A DNA stretch of 20,094 nt from CAYZJD01 sp964478455 (GTDB taxonomy: Bacteria; Acidobacteriota; Terriglobia; Bryobacterales; Bryobacteraceae), in NCBI GenBank assembly GCA_964478455.1, contig CAYZJD010000036.1, positions 1 through 20,094 of the forward strand. Direction: 5' to 3'. The first letter of the stretch is position 1. Every line of letters starts with the position of its first letter. Positions 1 through 11,341 of this stretch are shown piece after piece. The translations under genes and the position numbers were made by a program. The notes under the pieces are model-generated. The model was not told the origin of the DNA. It did no database searches and saw only the letters and a list, made by a program, of their open reading frames with translations.

Positions 1-120
1 ACACCTCAGTTCGGCCCACGCAAAAAGTTTGCGGCATTAGGCAGTCCTGCCGGCGTGGCCCGCAAGACTGCGTGCTCCACACCCACCCAGGCTCGGGGCC
101 AGAAACGTAGAAACCCCAGG

Positions 121-140
121 GGCAGGCGCTTTCGCCTGCC
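121..140. repeat. Perfect hairpin after cydB, possible terminator and dispersed repeat copy
   Basis: The 20-mer GGCAGGCGCTTTCGCCTGCC is a perfect 8-bp inverted repeat around a 4-base loop. It lies 10 bases past the cydB stop, where a transcript terminator would sit, but on the minus strand it is followed by only a short T-containing tract rather than a clean U run. A closely related hairpin lies at 16840-16859, so it may belong to a dispersed repeat family. The remaining bases 1-120 show no supportable gene. Confidence 0.55.
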
Positions 141-150
141 GCCGGCTCGC

Positions 151-1191
151 TCAGTACCCTTCCTCCTCCAGGCTCACCTTCCCCGCGAAGTGACGGTAAA
201 TGAAAACGAAGTATCCGAGCGCAAGCACCATGCCTGGAATCCACCATGCCAGGCCGATCTTCAGTCCGTACGGCGCGGCAGCCGTGCTGTAGATCGTCAG
301 GCCGAGCTGCGGGTTTGTGTTCGACGGCAGCACGTAGGGATAGACGCCAAACGCCGCGCTCGTCAGCATGCCAAGGATGTAAGCGCAGGAGGCCAGGAAG
401 GCGCCGGTCTCCCGGTCCTGGTGGTTGTAGCGCAAAACACCAAGCAGACCGGCCACCGCGATCGCGGGAAACACGAAGCCCCAGGGGCGGGTGGTGAGGT
501 TGTTCCACACCTGCGGCTGGATCCGGAGGGTGAAGAACGTGACCAGAACGGTCAATATGAGCACGCCGGTCCAGGCGAAGCCGGCCACGCGCCGGGCCCG
601 CGCCGGCAGTTCACCGGTCGTCTTCAAGGCTACCCACAGCGCCCCGTGCATGCTCAGTGTCAGGAACGCCAGCAGGCCAACCAGCACCGTGTACCAGTCC
701 AGGATGCCTACGTCTCCTTGGACACCGAAGTGGGTCCACAACGGCAGGAAGAAGTAGCCGGAGGCGTCGAGCGGGACACCACGCACGACGTTCCCGAGAG
801 CCGCGCCGAAGAAAACCGCCAGCAGCGCGCTCGCCAGCGTGAAGCCTCCGTCCCAGAACGGCTTCCAAACCGGGTTGTCGACGTGATTGCGGAACTCGAT
901 CGAGATGCCGCGTAGGATCAACAGCCACAGCACGATCATCAGCGGCAGATAGAAGCCGCTGAAGCTCGATGCGTACAGTCCAGGAAAAGCGAAGTACAGC
1001 GTGCCTCCGGCGGCCAGCAGCCAGACTTCGTTTCCGTCCCATACCGGCCCGATCGAGCGCAGAATCTGCCGCTTTTCGGAGTCCGTGTGGCCGGCGCAGA
1101 AGTGCACGATGCCGGCTCCAAGGTCGAAGCCGTCTAAGAGCACATAGGCGGTAATCATCACTGCAACGATGAGAAACCAGATTGTCTCCAT
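151..1191 (-). CDS. cydB: Cytochrome bd quinol oxidase subunit II
   Basis: This is the second membrane subunit of cytochrome bd, which oxidises quinol and reduces oxygen to water in the inner membrane without pumping protons. The 346-residue protein is hydrophobic almost throughout, with many membrane segments. It opens with METIWFLIVAVMITAYVLLD followed by GFDLGAGI, the usual CydB N-terminus, and has the family sequence around residues 48-65 (GPVWDGNEVWLLAAGGTLYF). The length is normal for the family. The ATG is preceded by a full AGGAGG (1203-1198, minus strand) with a 6-base spacer that abuts the cydA stop codon, so the two genes are translationally linked 12 bases apart. No cydX-like small ORF is evident downstream. 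Family assignment is firm. Confidence 0.95.
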   Translation of the reverse strand: METIWFLIVAVMITAYVLLDGFDLGAGIVHFCAGHTDSEKRQILRSIGPVWDGNEVWLLAAGGTLYFAFPGLYASSFSGFYLPLMIVLWLLILRGISIEFRNHVDNPVWKPFWDGGFTLASALLAVFFGAALGNVVRGVPLDASGYFFLPLWTHFGVQGDVGILDWYTVLVGLLAFLTLSMHGALWVALKTTGELPARARRVAGFAWTGVLILTVLVTFFTLRIQPQVWNNLTTRPWGFVFPAIAVAGLLGVLRYNHQDRETGAFLASCAYILGMLTSAAFGVYPYVLPSNTNPQLGLTIYSTAAAPYGLKIGLAWWIPGMVLALGYFVFIYRHFAGKVSLEEEGY

Positions 1192-1203
1192 AACCGGCCT
1201 CCT

Positions 1204-2559
1204 CTACCTTTTCACCGCCACCTCGTGCGTGGGCGTCGCCAGCGGCTCGGGGCCGTGTTCGATTTCCCTGCGTACCAAAAAGAGGAACAGGATGCTGAGC
1301 AGCGCATACATGCCCATAAACCCGATCAGCGTGAACAGCGTATTGCCCGCGGACACGTTCATCGAGGAGCCCTGGCTGGTGCGCATGAGCCCGTAAATGA
1401 CCCAGGGCTGGCGGCCCACCTCGGCGGTGATCCACCCGGCGGTGTTGGCAATGAACGGGAACGGCAGCATCAGCAGAATCACCCACAGCCAGCGCCGCGA
1501 GGCGTACAGGGTGCCCTTCCACAGCTTCCAGGCCGATACCAACATCACGGCGATGAAAATCGTCCCCAGCCCAACCATGATGTGGTAGCTGTAATACAGC
1601 AGCGGGATGTTGTCCGGCCACAGATCTTCGGGGAACGAGTCGAGTCCTCTGACCTCGGCCATCCACCTCTGATAGGTGAGGAGGCTGAGCAGTCTCGGGA
1701 TTTCCAGCGGGTTGTCGAGCCGTCGCTGCACCATGTCGGGCTGGCCGACGAGGACGACCGGCGCGCCCTCCTGCGTCCTGAACAGACCCTCCATCGCCGC
1801 CAGTGTGATCGGCTGGTACCTGGCGATGTTCCTCCCTTGCCCATCGCCCGTCGGAACCGCCATCAGCACGGAAGCGATGGTCCCGGCGATCACGCCAAGA
1901 CGCACGAAGGTGCGACCGTAGTTTCCGTGCTTTCCGTTGAGCAGATAGAAAGCCCCGATCGAGGCCATGACGAAGCTGGCGGTCACCACCGAGCCGGTCA
2001 TGTTGTGCAGGTACTGCCAGAAGACCCACGGGTTCAGAAGCAGGCCCCAGAAACTGTCGAGCAGAATTTCGCCGCCCGGCCCGAGACGGTACCCGGTCGG
2101 GTGCTGCATCCAGGCGTTGGTGGCGATGATGAAGAAGCCGGACAGCCAGGAGCCGACAAACACCAGAAATGCCGACCACCAGTGGCCCTTCGGCCCGAGG
2201 CGCTTCTCGCCGAACAGGAACAAGCCAAGAAACGTCGATTCGAGAAAGAAGGAGAAGACGCCCTCCATGGCCAGTGTCTGCCCGATGACGCCTCCCGCCG
2301 CCTTGGAGAACGCCGCCCAATTGGTGCCGAACTGGAACTCCATCGGGATGCCGGTGACCACCCCCATGGCGAAGTTGATGCCGAAGATCTTGGCCCAGAA
2401 CCGCGCCGAGCGGTTGAAGTGGTCGTCGCCGGTGCGGAGCGCCATCGTCTTGAGGATGACGATGAGCAGCGCCAGGCCCATCGTGAGCTGGGGAAAGATG
2501 TAGTGGTAGGTGACGGTGAAAGCAAAGTGAAAGCGGTGTAGTGCCAGCGCAGAGTCCAT
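1204..2559 (-). CDS. cydA: Cytochrome bd quinol oxidase subunit I
   Basis: This is the haem-bearing and quinol-binding subunit of cytochrome bd. Haem-ligand positions known from E. coli CydA can be placed here: His19 in TVTYHYIF, His185 in WQYLHNMTG and Met329 in YHIMVGLG. The GWITAEVGRQPW signature (residues 375-386), GDGQG (238-242) and the conserved Glu257 are also present. At 451 residues it is shorter than the E. coli protein, which suggests the short Q-loop class. An AAAGGA Shine-Dalgarno lies just upstream of the ATG. It is followed directly by cydB and preceded by the DUF2892 gene 89 bases upstream. That gap holds a GC-rich palindrome (2611-2624) but no clear terminator. A high-affinity, oxygen-scavenging role is inferred from the family. 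Confidence 0.96.
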   Translation of the reverse strand: MDSALALHRFHFAFTVTYHYIFPQLTMGLALLIVILKTMALRTGDDHFNRSARFWAKIFGINFAMGVVTGIPMEFQFGTNWAAFSKAAGGVIGQTLAMEGVFSFFLESTFLGLFLFGEKRLGPKGHWWSAFLVFVGSWLSGFFIIATNAWMQHPTGYRLGPGGEILLDSFWGLLLNPWVFWQYLHNMTGSVVTASFVMASIGAFYLLNGKHGNYGRTFVRLGVIAGTIASVLMAVPTGDGQGRNIARYQPITLAAMEGLFRTQEGAPVVLVGQPDMVQRRLDNPLEIPRLLSLLTYQRWMAEVRGLDSFPEDLWPDNIPLLYYSYHIMVGLGTIFIAVMLVSAWKLWKGTLYASRRWLWVILLMLPFPFIANTAGWITAEVGRQPWVIYGLMRTSQGSSMNVSAGNTLFTLIGFMGMYALLSILFLFLVRREIEHGPEPLATPTHEVAVKR

Positions 2560-2648
2560 GCTGTCCTTTCAATCTTTCTTAAAGCGGCCAGGACACCGCG
2601 GATCCTGCACCGGCCCCCGGGCCGCGACTGCAACGGAACGAGATTACT

Positions 2649-2864
2649 TCAACTCTTCGCCTTCGCCTCGTGGGCGCACGACGGAGCACCGAGCTTCTTG
2701 AGCAGTGTCATCATCGGGCACCAGTTGGTGAAGGCCGATTGAAACAGGTTCAACCCGACGAACGCGGTGAACAGGTACCAGTACGGGTTCACCCAGTGTC
2801 CCAGCGCCAGGCTCGCCAGCACAAAAGCTCCGGCGATCATTCTCAGATAACGGTGTAGCGTCAT
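2649..2864 (-). CDS. Small DUF2892 (YgaP-like) inner membrane protein
   Basis: A 71-residue protein with two hydrophobic segments (about residues 10-22 and 28-45) and the NWCPMM motif near residue 48. These are typical of DUF2892 proteins, in which a Cys-Pro next to the second membrane helix is common. The start chosen is the ATG at 2864, which has a strong AGGAGG 8 bases upstream; longer in-frame extensions run through the inserted region and are not credible. The ATG overlaps by four bases (ATGA) the stop of an RND permease tail fragment. The gene was therefore once translationally coupled to the pump gene, before the insertion at about 2966-3385. Its biochemical role is unknown. Members often sit beside rhodanese, redox or efflux genes. 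Confidence 0.85.
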   Translation of the reverse strand: MTLHRYLRMIAGAFVLASLALGHWVNPYWYLFTAFVGLNLFQSAFTNWCPMMTLLKKLGAPSCAHEAKAKS

Positions 2865-2965
2865 GCTTGCCGCCTCCTCTTGTTGACAATGTAGTACACA
2901 ACCGGCACGGTCATCCGCGACAGCGCCGGCGAAGCGATTTCGCCCGCCATCAGCGCGATGGCCAG
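2861..2965 (-). pseudogene. Orphaned C-terminal fragment of the RND permease
   Basis: Read on the minus strand, this segment encodes GLAIALMAGEIASPALSRMT followed by VPVVYYIVNKRRRQA and a stop. The main permease has the same sequence through IVN near its own end, with one substitution (Leu to Pro). Here the reading frame ends in ATGA overlapping the DUF2892 start, the arrangement expected of the original operon junction. It therefore looks like the true ancestral 3' end of the permease gene, cut off by the inserted segment. There is no start of its own. Confidence 0.85.
2886..2965. repeat. Direct repeat copy 1 flanking the MNT insertion
   Basis: An 80-base direct repeat with its partner at 3386-3465, exactly 500 bases apart. 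The copies differ at only two positions (2918/3418 and 2928/3428) and similarity ends sharply on the 2965 side. It is coding sequence of the RND permease C-terminus. This copy keeps the ancestral junction with the DUF2892 gene. Confidence 0.92.
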
Positions 2966-2980
2966 GCCCCTGCCCGCCTT

Positions 2981-3006
2981 GGGGCCCGTTGGCCCCGCGG
3001 TAAAAT
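2981..3006 (+). promoter_or_regulatory. Hairpin plus -10-like box ahead of the MNT gene
   Basis: GGGGCC-CGTT-GGCCCC (2981-2996) is a perfect 6-bp hairpin. It is followed at once by TAAAAT (3001-3006), a good -10 match. The MNT start codon is only 8 bases past the box, so the transcript would be leaderless or nearly so. No convincing -35 element is visible at the right spacing. The hairpin could serve as an operator or could shield the gene from read-through. Confidence 0.35.
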
Positions 3007-3014
3007 CGTGACGC

Positions 3015-3305
3015 ATGCAGATTTCTGACCACATTCTGGAAAAACGCGCTGAGATCTTGCGGATCGCTGCCCGGCACGGCGCCGGCAACATCCGCATATT
3101 CGGATCCTGCGCGCGTGGGGAAGACACAGCCGACAGCGATGTGGATCTGCTGATTGACATCACGGGCCAGACTTCTCCCTGGTTCCCCGGCAGTCTCCTG
3201 GCCGACCTTGAGGACCTCCTCGGCCGGCGCGTACAGATCGTCATCGGGCGCTCCCTCAGTCCGCTCATTCGCGATTCCGTTCTCCGAGAGGTTGTGCCGT
3301 TGTGA
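3015..3305 (+). CDS. MNT-type minimal nucleotidyltransferase (antitoxin of HEPN/MNT pair)
   Basis: A 96-residue protein with the exact nucleotidyltransferase signature: Gly30-Ser31, ten residues, then Asp42-x-Asp44 (in SDVDLLID). This is the GSX10DXD metal-binding motif of the DNA polymerase beta superfamily. The size and the single compact domain fit MntA-type antitoxins, which inactivate a HEPN ribonuclease toxin by transferring AMP groups to it. It lies antisense to the surrounding efflux operon, inside a 500-base unit bounded by an 80-base direct repeat, which suggests it arrived with the rearrangement. Its TGA overlaps a GTG (GTGA, 3302-3305) that begins a truncated HEPN-like reading frame. 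The catalytic residues are intact, so the protein may still be made although its partner is not. Confidence 0.85.
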   Translation: MQISDHILEKRAEILRIAARHGAGNIRIFGSCARGEDTADSDVDLLIDITGQTSPWFPGSLLADLEDLLGRRVQIVIGRSLSPLIRDSVLREVVPL

Positions 3306-3354
3306 AGTCGCAACGCGCGTACCTCCAGCCAGCGCCGGACCTGCGCACTCCGGT

Positions 3355-6530
<3,176 letters not shown>

Positions 6531-6534
<4 letters not shown>

Positions 6535-7676
6535 GGCCGGACCTCCACCCTGGCCCCGTCGGCCAAGCCTGCCGGGACGGGAACAATCACCTTGTCCCCG
6601 GCGCTTACCCCGGAGAGCACCTCGCGGCGGCCGCCTACCGACGTGCCGAGCGTTACCAGCCGCGTCCGCGCGACTCCGTCCTCGGCGACCAGCACCGACT
6701 GAAGCTGGCCTCGCTCGATCACGGCCGCCGCCGGGACCGCCAGCGCCTTGCGCACGCCCAGCGTGAACAACACGCGGCCGAACATCCCCGAGCGAATCTG
6801 CCCTAGCGCCGGCAGATCGAGTTTCACCGTGTAGGCCCGCGAGGCCGCATCCACCGCCGGCACGATCTCCGACACCCGTGCTTCGATCTTCTTGTCCAGC
6901 GCCTCAAGCACGACGCTCGCGGCTTGCCCCGGGCGGATCTGCGCCAGCCGGGATTCAGCCACCGGCGCCTCAAGCCGGTAAGCCCCCTCGCGTTCGATCG
7001 TCAGAAGCGGCGCGCCCGGCGTGGCCAGATCGCCCGGGTTCACGCGCTTTTCGGTGACCACGCCCCCAAAGGGCGCAGTAATCTGCGAGTAACTGCGCAT
7101 GATCCCCGCCGCCTCCAACCCCTCCTCCGCCTGCCGGATCTTCGAGGCGAGCTGCTCGCGCCTGGCCAGCGTCATCCGGTGGTTCGCCTCCGCCGCTTTC
7201 CAGCGGGTGGAGGCCTCGTCGAACTCCTGGTTCGAGATGGACTTCTTCTCAAACAGGTCCTTCATCCGTCGGAGGGTCACCTCCGCGAGATCCAGTTGCG
7301 CCTTGGCCGCCGCAACGGCACTTTCCACTTCCGGCATCGCGCTGCGGGCCTCGTGGACCGCCGCCTCCGCCTGCCGGAATTGCGCGTCCAGATCGCGCGC
7401 GTCCAGGACGATGAGCAACTGGCCTTGCGACACCCGGTCGCCTGCCTGCGCTTTGACGTCGCGGATGTACCCCATCACTTTGCTCGAAATCACCGCCGAG
7501 GTCCGCGCGCGCACCGTGCCGGTCGCTTCGTACGTCTCCGGCCATTCGACTTCGCTCGCCGCCTCCACCTGGACCGCAACCGGCCCAGCCGTCACAGCCT
7601 CCTTCTTATACGGCTCCCCGCCGCAGGAAACCAGCAGCATCAGCGAGGCGCTCAAGGGGAAGAACAGTCGTCTCAT
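6531..7676 (-). CDS. RND efflux periplasmic adaptor (membrane fusion protein), lipoprotein
   Basis: A 381-residue adaptor that would bridge the inner-membrane pump and the outer-membrane channel. The N-terminus is a lipoprotein signal peptide with lipobox Leu-Val-Ser-Cys at Cys18, so the mature protein is lipid-anchored. A barrel-sandwich/lipoyl half follows (about 60-100, SSKVMGYIRDVKAQAGDRVS). A long charged coiled-coil hairpin spans about 100-190, the second lipoyl half (ITAPFGGVV) and beta-barrel segments come next, and a C-terminal domain ends in PAGLADGARVEVRP. An AGGAG upstream of the ATG overlaps the stop of the preceding outer-membrane-factor gene (12-base gap). The 3' end overlaps the permease start by four bases. 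Both ends therefore indicate translational coupling in one operon. Confidence 0.93.
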
Positions 7677-7688
7677 GTCGGGCCGCTC

Positions 7689-9053
7689 CTAGTTCAAGAT
7701 CTCCGAATCCGCGGACAGCGTTCCCGCCGCCAGCTCCAGCGCCGCCGCCGCCAGCCTCTGGTCGTGGATGGCCGCCAGCCGCCTGACCCTGGCCTCCAGC
7801 AGCGCCGTTTCGCTTCGCAGCAATTCCGTCACGTTGGTGAGCCCCGCCTCGTAGCGGTTCTTGATAATGCGCAGGTTCTCTTCGGCCATCGCGACCGACG
7901 CCGCCGCCACCTCCAGCCGTTCGCGCGCCGCCTCAAAATCGCTCCGGGCCCGGCGCACCTGAAGCCGCACTGCGGCATCGACCTGCTGCTCCTGCGCCCG
8001 GGCCCTCGCTACCATCTCTCCTGCTTCGGCGATCCGCGCCTTGTCCGCGTAACCGTTGAACAGATTCCAGCGCACGGAGGCGCCGGCAAACCAGTTCGCG
8101 CCGCCTTTGTTTACAAGTTCCTGCCGGTCGGCCTCGAACGCCACGCGAAAAGAGACCTGCGGCCACAGGGCCGCACGCGCCGCCTGCGATTGCGTCTCGG
8201 CCAGCAATCGCGCGAGCCGCGTCTGTCGCGCCTCGGGCCGGTTCTCCCGCGCGTTCTGTTCTTGCGCCGCCAGTTCCGACGCCGCTCACGGCGCTGGCAG
8301 CGGCGTCGTCAGCTCGTGCTCGGTGTCGAGGGGGAGGCCGAGCGCTTCATTCAGCGCCGCGTGCGCGACCTCCAGGTCGTGCTTCCGGCGAATCTCCTGC
8401 TCGCGCACCGCCGCCAGGTGCACCCGGATCGAGAGCACATCGGCGTCCGTCGCCATGCCGGCGGTCCGCACCGCCTCCGCCCTCGCCAGGTCCGCTTCGG
8501 CCGAGCGAACCGCTTCCGTGGCCGCACCCAGATTCTCTTTGCTGAGCACGACCCCCATGTAGACGCGAATTACGGAGGCGATCACGTCCAACTGCGTGCG
8601 CCGCTGGTCCTCGCCGGTGATCTTTTGCCCGAGTTCCGCCGACCGGACCTGGTGGCGGGTTGACCGGCCGTCCCAGATCGTCTGGTCCAACGTCACCTGC
8701 GACTGGAAGTTGTTCAGCGCGTCGGGGCGGTTGAGCGGTCCGATCGCGAAGTTACGCTCGGTGAACTGGTGCTGCGTCAGCAAGGAGCTGAAGACGAACA
8801 CCGGGTTGTCGCTCCGCTGCCAGGACTCCGTGTAGTTGAGCTTCGGCAGGTAGCCGCTCCGGGCCTGGCGGACCCGTGTTTCGACAGCCCTTACCTGAGC
8901 CCGGGCCGCCGCGATCGAGGGATGTTTCCCTAGCGCGACCCGCACCGCCTCCTTGAGCGTCAACGGGCCCTGTGCCCACAACGGCGCGGACAGCACACCG
9001 GCTATCACAATCTGGATGATGGGTTTCACGGCTCGACTCATCTTCTTCTTCAT
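7689..9053 (-). pseudogene. TolC-like outer membrane efflux channel, interrupted by one in-frame TGA
   Basis: A 454-codon frame of normal TolC/OEP length, with an opal codon at codon 256 (8288-8286). The first part starts with MKKK and a signal peptide ending near LWAQ, then carries the first OEP repeat (LTLKEAVRVAL..., later LTQHQF and QVTLDQTIWDGRSTRHQ). Past the TGA the same frame continues without a break as AASELAAQEQNARENRPEAR and on through the second repeat (WNLFNGYADKARIAEA...), ending ADSEILN. No frameshift is involved. The start at 9053 is chosen for its signal peptide; an in-frame GTG at 9107 is possible but adds a non-signal leader. It heads the efflux operon and is divergent from the OsmC gene. 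It may be a real nonsense allele, a read-through codon or an assembly error. If terminated here, the product would lack the second half of the barrel and helices. Confidence 0.88.
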
Positions 9054-9163
9054 CAGGATGCAGCCGCCAGTAGTTGGTGACGATTGGCGGACATCTTTCA
9101 CGCTCACCGGCCCGCCCTGTCACCTCTGCCGCCCGCTTGCATCTTCCTCACTGAGACCACCAC

Positions 9164-9574
9164 ATGGAAACCACCGTTCACTACCTTGGCGGCACAAAGT
9201 TCGAAGTCGGCACCGGGAGCCACCGCGTCCTTTGCGACCAGCCTGTCGCCAACGGCGGCGAGGATGCCGACATGTCTCCGCCCGCATTCCTCCTTGCTTC
9301 ACTTGGGACCTGCGCGGCATTCTACGCCTTGCAGTACCTCCGGACGCGCGCCCTCCCCGCCGAAGGCCTCTCCGTCAAGGTCCACGCCGAGAAAGCCCTC
9401 CAGCCCGCGCGGCTGGCTTCGTTCCGCATCGAGGTAGACATCCCTCAGGAACTCGACGACAGGCACAAGGAAGGCGTCCTGCGTGCGGTGAAGGCTTGCC
9501 TCATTCACAACACCCTCCTTCAGCCACCGGCCATCCAGACGGTCATCGAGACCGGTGTTCACGCGCACGTCTAG
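9164..9574 (+). CDS. OsmC-family peroxiredoxin-like protein
   Basis: A 136-residue cytoplasmic protein of the OsmC/Ohr fold. The two cysteines used by this family are at Cys50 (in SLGTCAAFYAL, the start of the central helix) and Cys112 (in KACLIHNTLL). The family's DMSPPAFLLASLG segment precedes the first. Members reduce organic or fatty-acid hydroperoxides, or are OsmC-like proteins of unknown substrate. The shorter YhfA-like branch fits this length better than Ohr. It is divergent from the efflux operon with 110 bases between the starts, which may hold both promoters, and is followed by a large inverted repeat. Shine-Dalgarno is weak (GAG upstream of the ATG). Confidence 0.88.
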   Translation: METTVHYLGGTKFEVGTGSHRVLCDQPVANGGEDADMSPPAFLLASLGTCAAFYALQYLRTRALPAEGLSVKVHAEKALQPARLASFRIEVDIPQELDDRHKEGVLRAVKACLIHNTLLQPPAIQTVIETGVHAHV

Positions 9575-9614
9575 TCAGAGTTTAAGACCTTCTCAGATGG
9601 TTTCTGAAAAAGGG

Positions 9615-9688
9615 GTCAGACTTCTCTGCCCCATAGCGCAAGCTGTTGTCAGCACGTCCCAGGCGGCTCGGGGGCAGGGCGGTCTGAC
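9615..9688. repeat. REP-like large inverted repeat between convergent genes
   Basis: Left arm GTCAGAC-ttct-CTGCCCC (9615-9632) and right arm GGGGCAG-ggcg-GTCTGAC (9671-9688) form two perfect 7-bp stems separated by a symmetric 4-base internal loop, enclosing 38 bases. A small GCTG/CAGC stem (9642-9653) sits in the loop. Flanking sequence adds weaker symmetry (TCTGAAAAAGGG on the left, a TTTCAGATCCCTTTT run on the right). It occupies nearly the whole gap between the OsmC gene and the convergent ATPase gene. That position and shape are typical of REP elements, and it could act as a two-way terminator. Confidence 0.7.
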
Positions 9689-9724
9689 TTCTCTTTCAGA
9701 TCCCTTTTAGAGATTGCGCCTGTC

Positions 9725-11227
9725 TCAGTACAGAAGCAGGAAAGATCTCAGGGGCACCGGCACAATTCGGGGGTCGGGGACTTCCACGTCGTCGTTCATC
9801 GTGACCAGCACGCCGAACGGCGCGTTGTAGACCGACTTCTCCAGGAAGGCCCTCAAACCGAGCGTGTCGCGATGAGGATCCACTCGCTGCCGGTACTTCA
9901 CCTCGAGCGGAATCCTGTGCTCGCCAATGGTCAACACGAAGTCGACTTCCGGCTCGATTCCCCGTTCTGGAAAATGCGCCACGTCAAGATGTGGAATTCC
10001 GCCGAGGAAGTAGCCGGCCACGCTCTCCGCAATGTGTCCCGCGAGGTCGCTCAAGTGGGGTGACTGAGCCAGTCGGCTGGGGTCCAGCGGCACCACTTCC
10101 TGAAGCCAGCTCGCCCTAAGGCCATGATCGCAAAGGCAGATCTTGGGGTTGCCTTTGCGGCGCTTCAATCTCAGTTCGAGCGGCTTTACCAGCCGCAACA
10201 GCAGGGCTCCATCCAGAAACTGGAGATAGGCCCGGATTCGCTGCCAGCCGACGTTACCCGCCAGGGCCTGCCGGATTTCCTGAACAAAGATGCTCTGTCC
10301 CGGCGCCTGGCCCGCATAACGGCAGGCGAGCCGGTACACCTCTTCCAGAAGTTGTGCATCACGTTTCAGGCCCCTCTTGCCTAGCCGCAAGTCGTGCTGG
10401 ATGGCACGCTGGATCACCGTTTCGTTCAGGTGATCCGCCACCTCAGCCCACGGCACGTCAGGCCTGGCTTGACTCACGGGGTATCCTCCCCGGTTGGAGA
10501 ATTCAGCAAAGGCTCGGTCGCGCAGATCCCGCGCCTGGAGCCCCAAGGCCCGCAATTCCTGCCAGAACTCCCTCCGCAGCAAGGCATCCAGCCCGTTCTC
10601 AGGCAGGTGTGGCCTGAGCTCGGCCCCGAAACGAAGGCCCGCAATCTCGCGCAAGAGCAGTGTCCCGAGTTCAACCTGGGTGATCCGGCCCGCCAGACTG
10701 TCCCTGCCGGCTTCGATACGGAGCGCCGAACTGTCGGTCACCAGTACCCTTACCGTGTGGTGATCAACCAGGGCCTTCAACTGAGGCGCCCAGTCCGGGA
10801 GATTCTGTACCTCATCAAGAAATAGGAGAGCCGGTTCGCCTTTTCGCGCAGACTCATTGAAGGTGGCGCCCAGTATCCTGTTTTCGAACCACCGGCCAAT
10901 CGTCAGTATCGGTTCACTGAGACCGGTAAGCGACGGTATCTCGTCGAACTGTATACGGAGTATCCGGTTGGGCGGGATGCTCTTTTCCTGGAGGAGAGTC
11001 TCGATGATCTGGAGCTGGAGTGTCGTCTTGCCGACTTGCCGCGGCCCTCGAAGCACGACGGCGTGCGCCAGCCCTCGCTCCAGCTTCCTGAGCGTCGAAT
11101 GGAATGCCCACCGGCGGTAGGGAGGCAAGGCCGGCCCCGGCTTCCCCTCCCACCAGGGATTGGTGGATCGCAGAAACTCCTCCACCGCCGGGTGCAATCG
11201 CTCGAGGTCGAAGATGTCTCGCGCCAT
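9725..11227 (-). CDS. AAA ATPase with DUF4143-type C-terminal nuclease-like domain
   Basis: A 500-residue ATPase of the family annotated as ATP-binding protein/DUF4143. Walker A is GPRQVGKTT (61-69) and Walker B is LLFLDE (134-139, followed by VQNLPDW). LVTDSSAL (162-169) follows in the sensor region. The C-terminal part ends with a PD-(D/E)XK-like core: EVDFVLTIGEHRIPLEVKYR, with the Asp and Glu-x-Lys of that fold. The start is set at the ATG at 11227 (MARDIFDLER); a longer in-frame extension overlaps the sigma gene on the other strand and has no domain character. It stands alone, convergent with the OsmC gene and divergent from the sigma factor. Members are scattered accessory genes, often strain-specific, and their cellular role is unclear. 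Confidence 0.88.
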   Translation of the reverse strand: MARDIFDLERLHPAVEEFLRSTNPWWEGKPGPALPPYRRWAFHSTLRKLERGLAHAVVLRGPRQVGKTTLQLQIIETLLQEKSIPPNRILRIQFDEIPSLTGLSEPILTIGRWFENRILGATFNESARKGEPALLFLDEVQNLPDWAPQLKALVDHHTVRVLVTDSSALRIEAGRDSLAGRITQVELGTLLLREIAGLRFGAELRPHLPENGLDALLRREFWQELRALGLQARDLRDRAFAEFSNRGGYPVSQARPDVPWAEVADHLNETVIQRAIQHDLRLGKRGLKRDAQLLEEVYRLACRYAGQAPGQSIFVQEIRQALAGNVGWQRIRAYLQFLDGALLLRLVKPLELRLKRRKGNPKICLCDHGLRASWLQEVVPLDPSRLAQSPHLSDLAGHIAESVAGYFLGGIPHLDVAHFPERGIEPEVDFVLTIGEHRIPLEVKYRQRVDPHRDTLGLRAFLEKSVYNAPFGVLVTMNDDVEVPDPRIVPVPLRSFLLLY

Positions 11228-11341
11228 GCGCCGGGAACCCGCGGTCCGTCGTGCCGGACCCGCCTTATTTAACCACACCGCGGCGCGCAATCGCTTCCCG
11301 CTACAATCGCAAGAGAGGCGCCTGTCACTTCTCCGCTCGAA

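Noticed and set aside
1..37. Minus-strand frame from an ATG at 37 running off the left edge (MPQTFCVGRTEV)
   Set aside because: Only twelve codons, no Shine-Dalgarno and no recognisable motif; not enough to call a gene.
55..915. Long plus-strand frame over cydB
   Set aside because: Arg/Gln/His-rich shadow of a confident minus-strand gene in GC-rich DNA; the same holds for the large frames over cydA, the permease, the adaptor and the hydrolase.
2611..2624. GC palindrome CGGCCCCCGGGCCG between DUF2892 and cydA as a terminator
   Set aside because: Loop too small for the full stem, no U tract follows on the minus strand, and such palindromes are common in GC-rich gaps.
8286..8288. Genetic-code reassignment of TGA
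   Set aside because: Other genes in the window, such as the anti-sigma, YwiC-like and sigma genes or the MNT gene, end at TGA or use it as a stop without running on, so a global recoding is unlikely.
7689..9053. Frameshift between two separate channel ORFs
   Set aside because: The two open parts are in the same frame (start difference divisible by three) and the intervening codons are family-like; the break is a TGA, not a shift.
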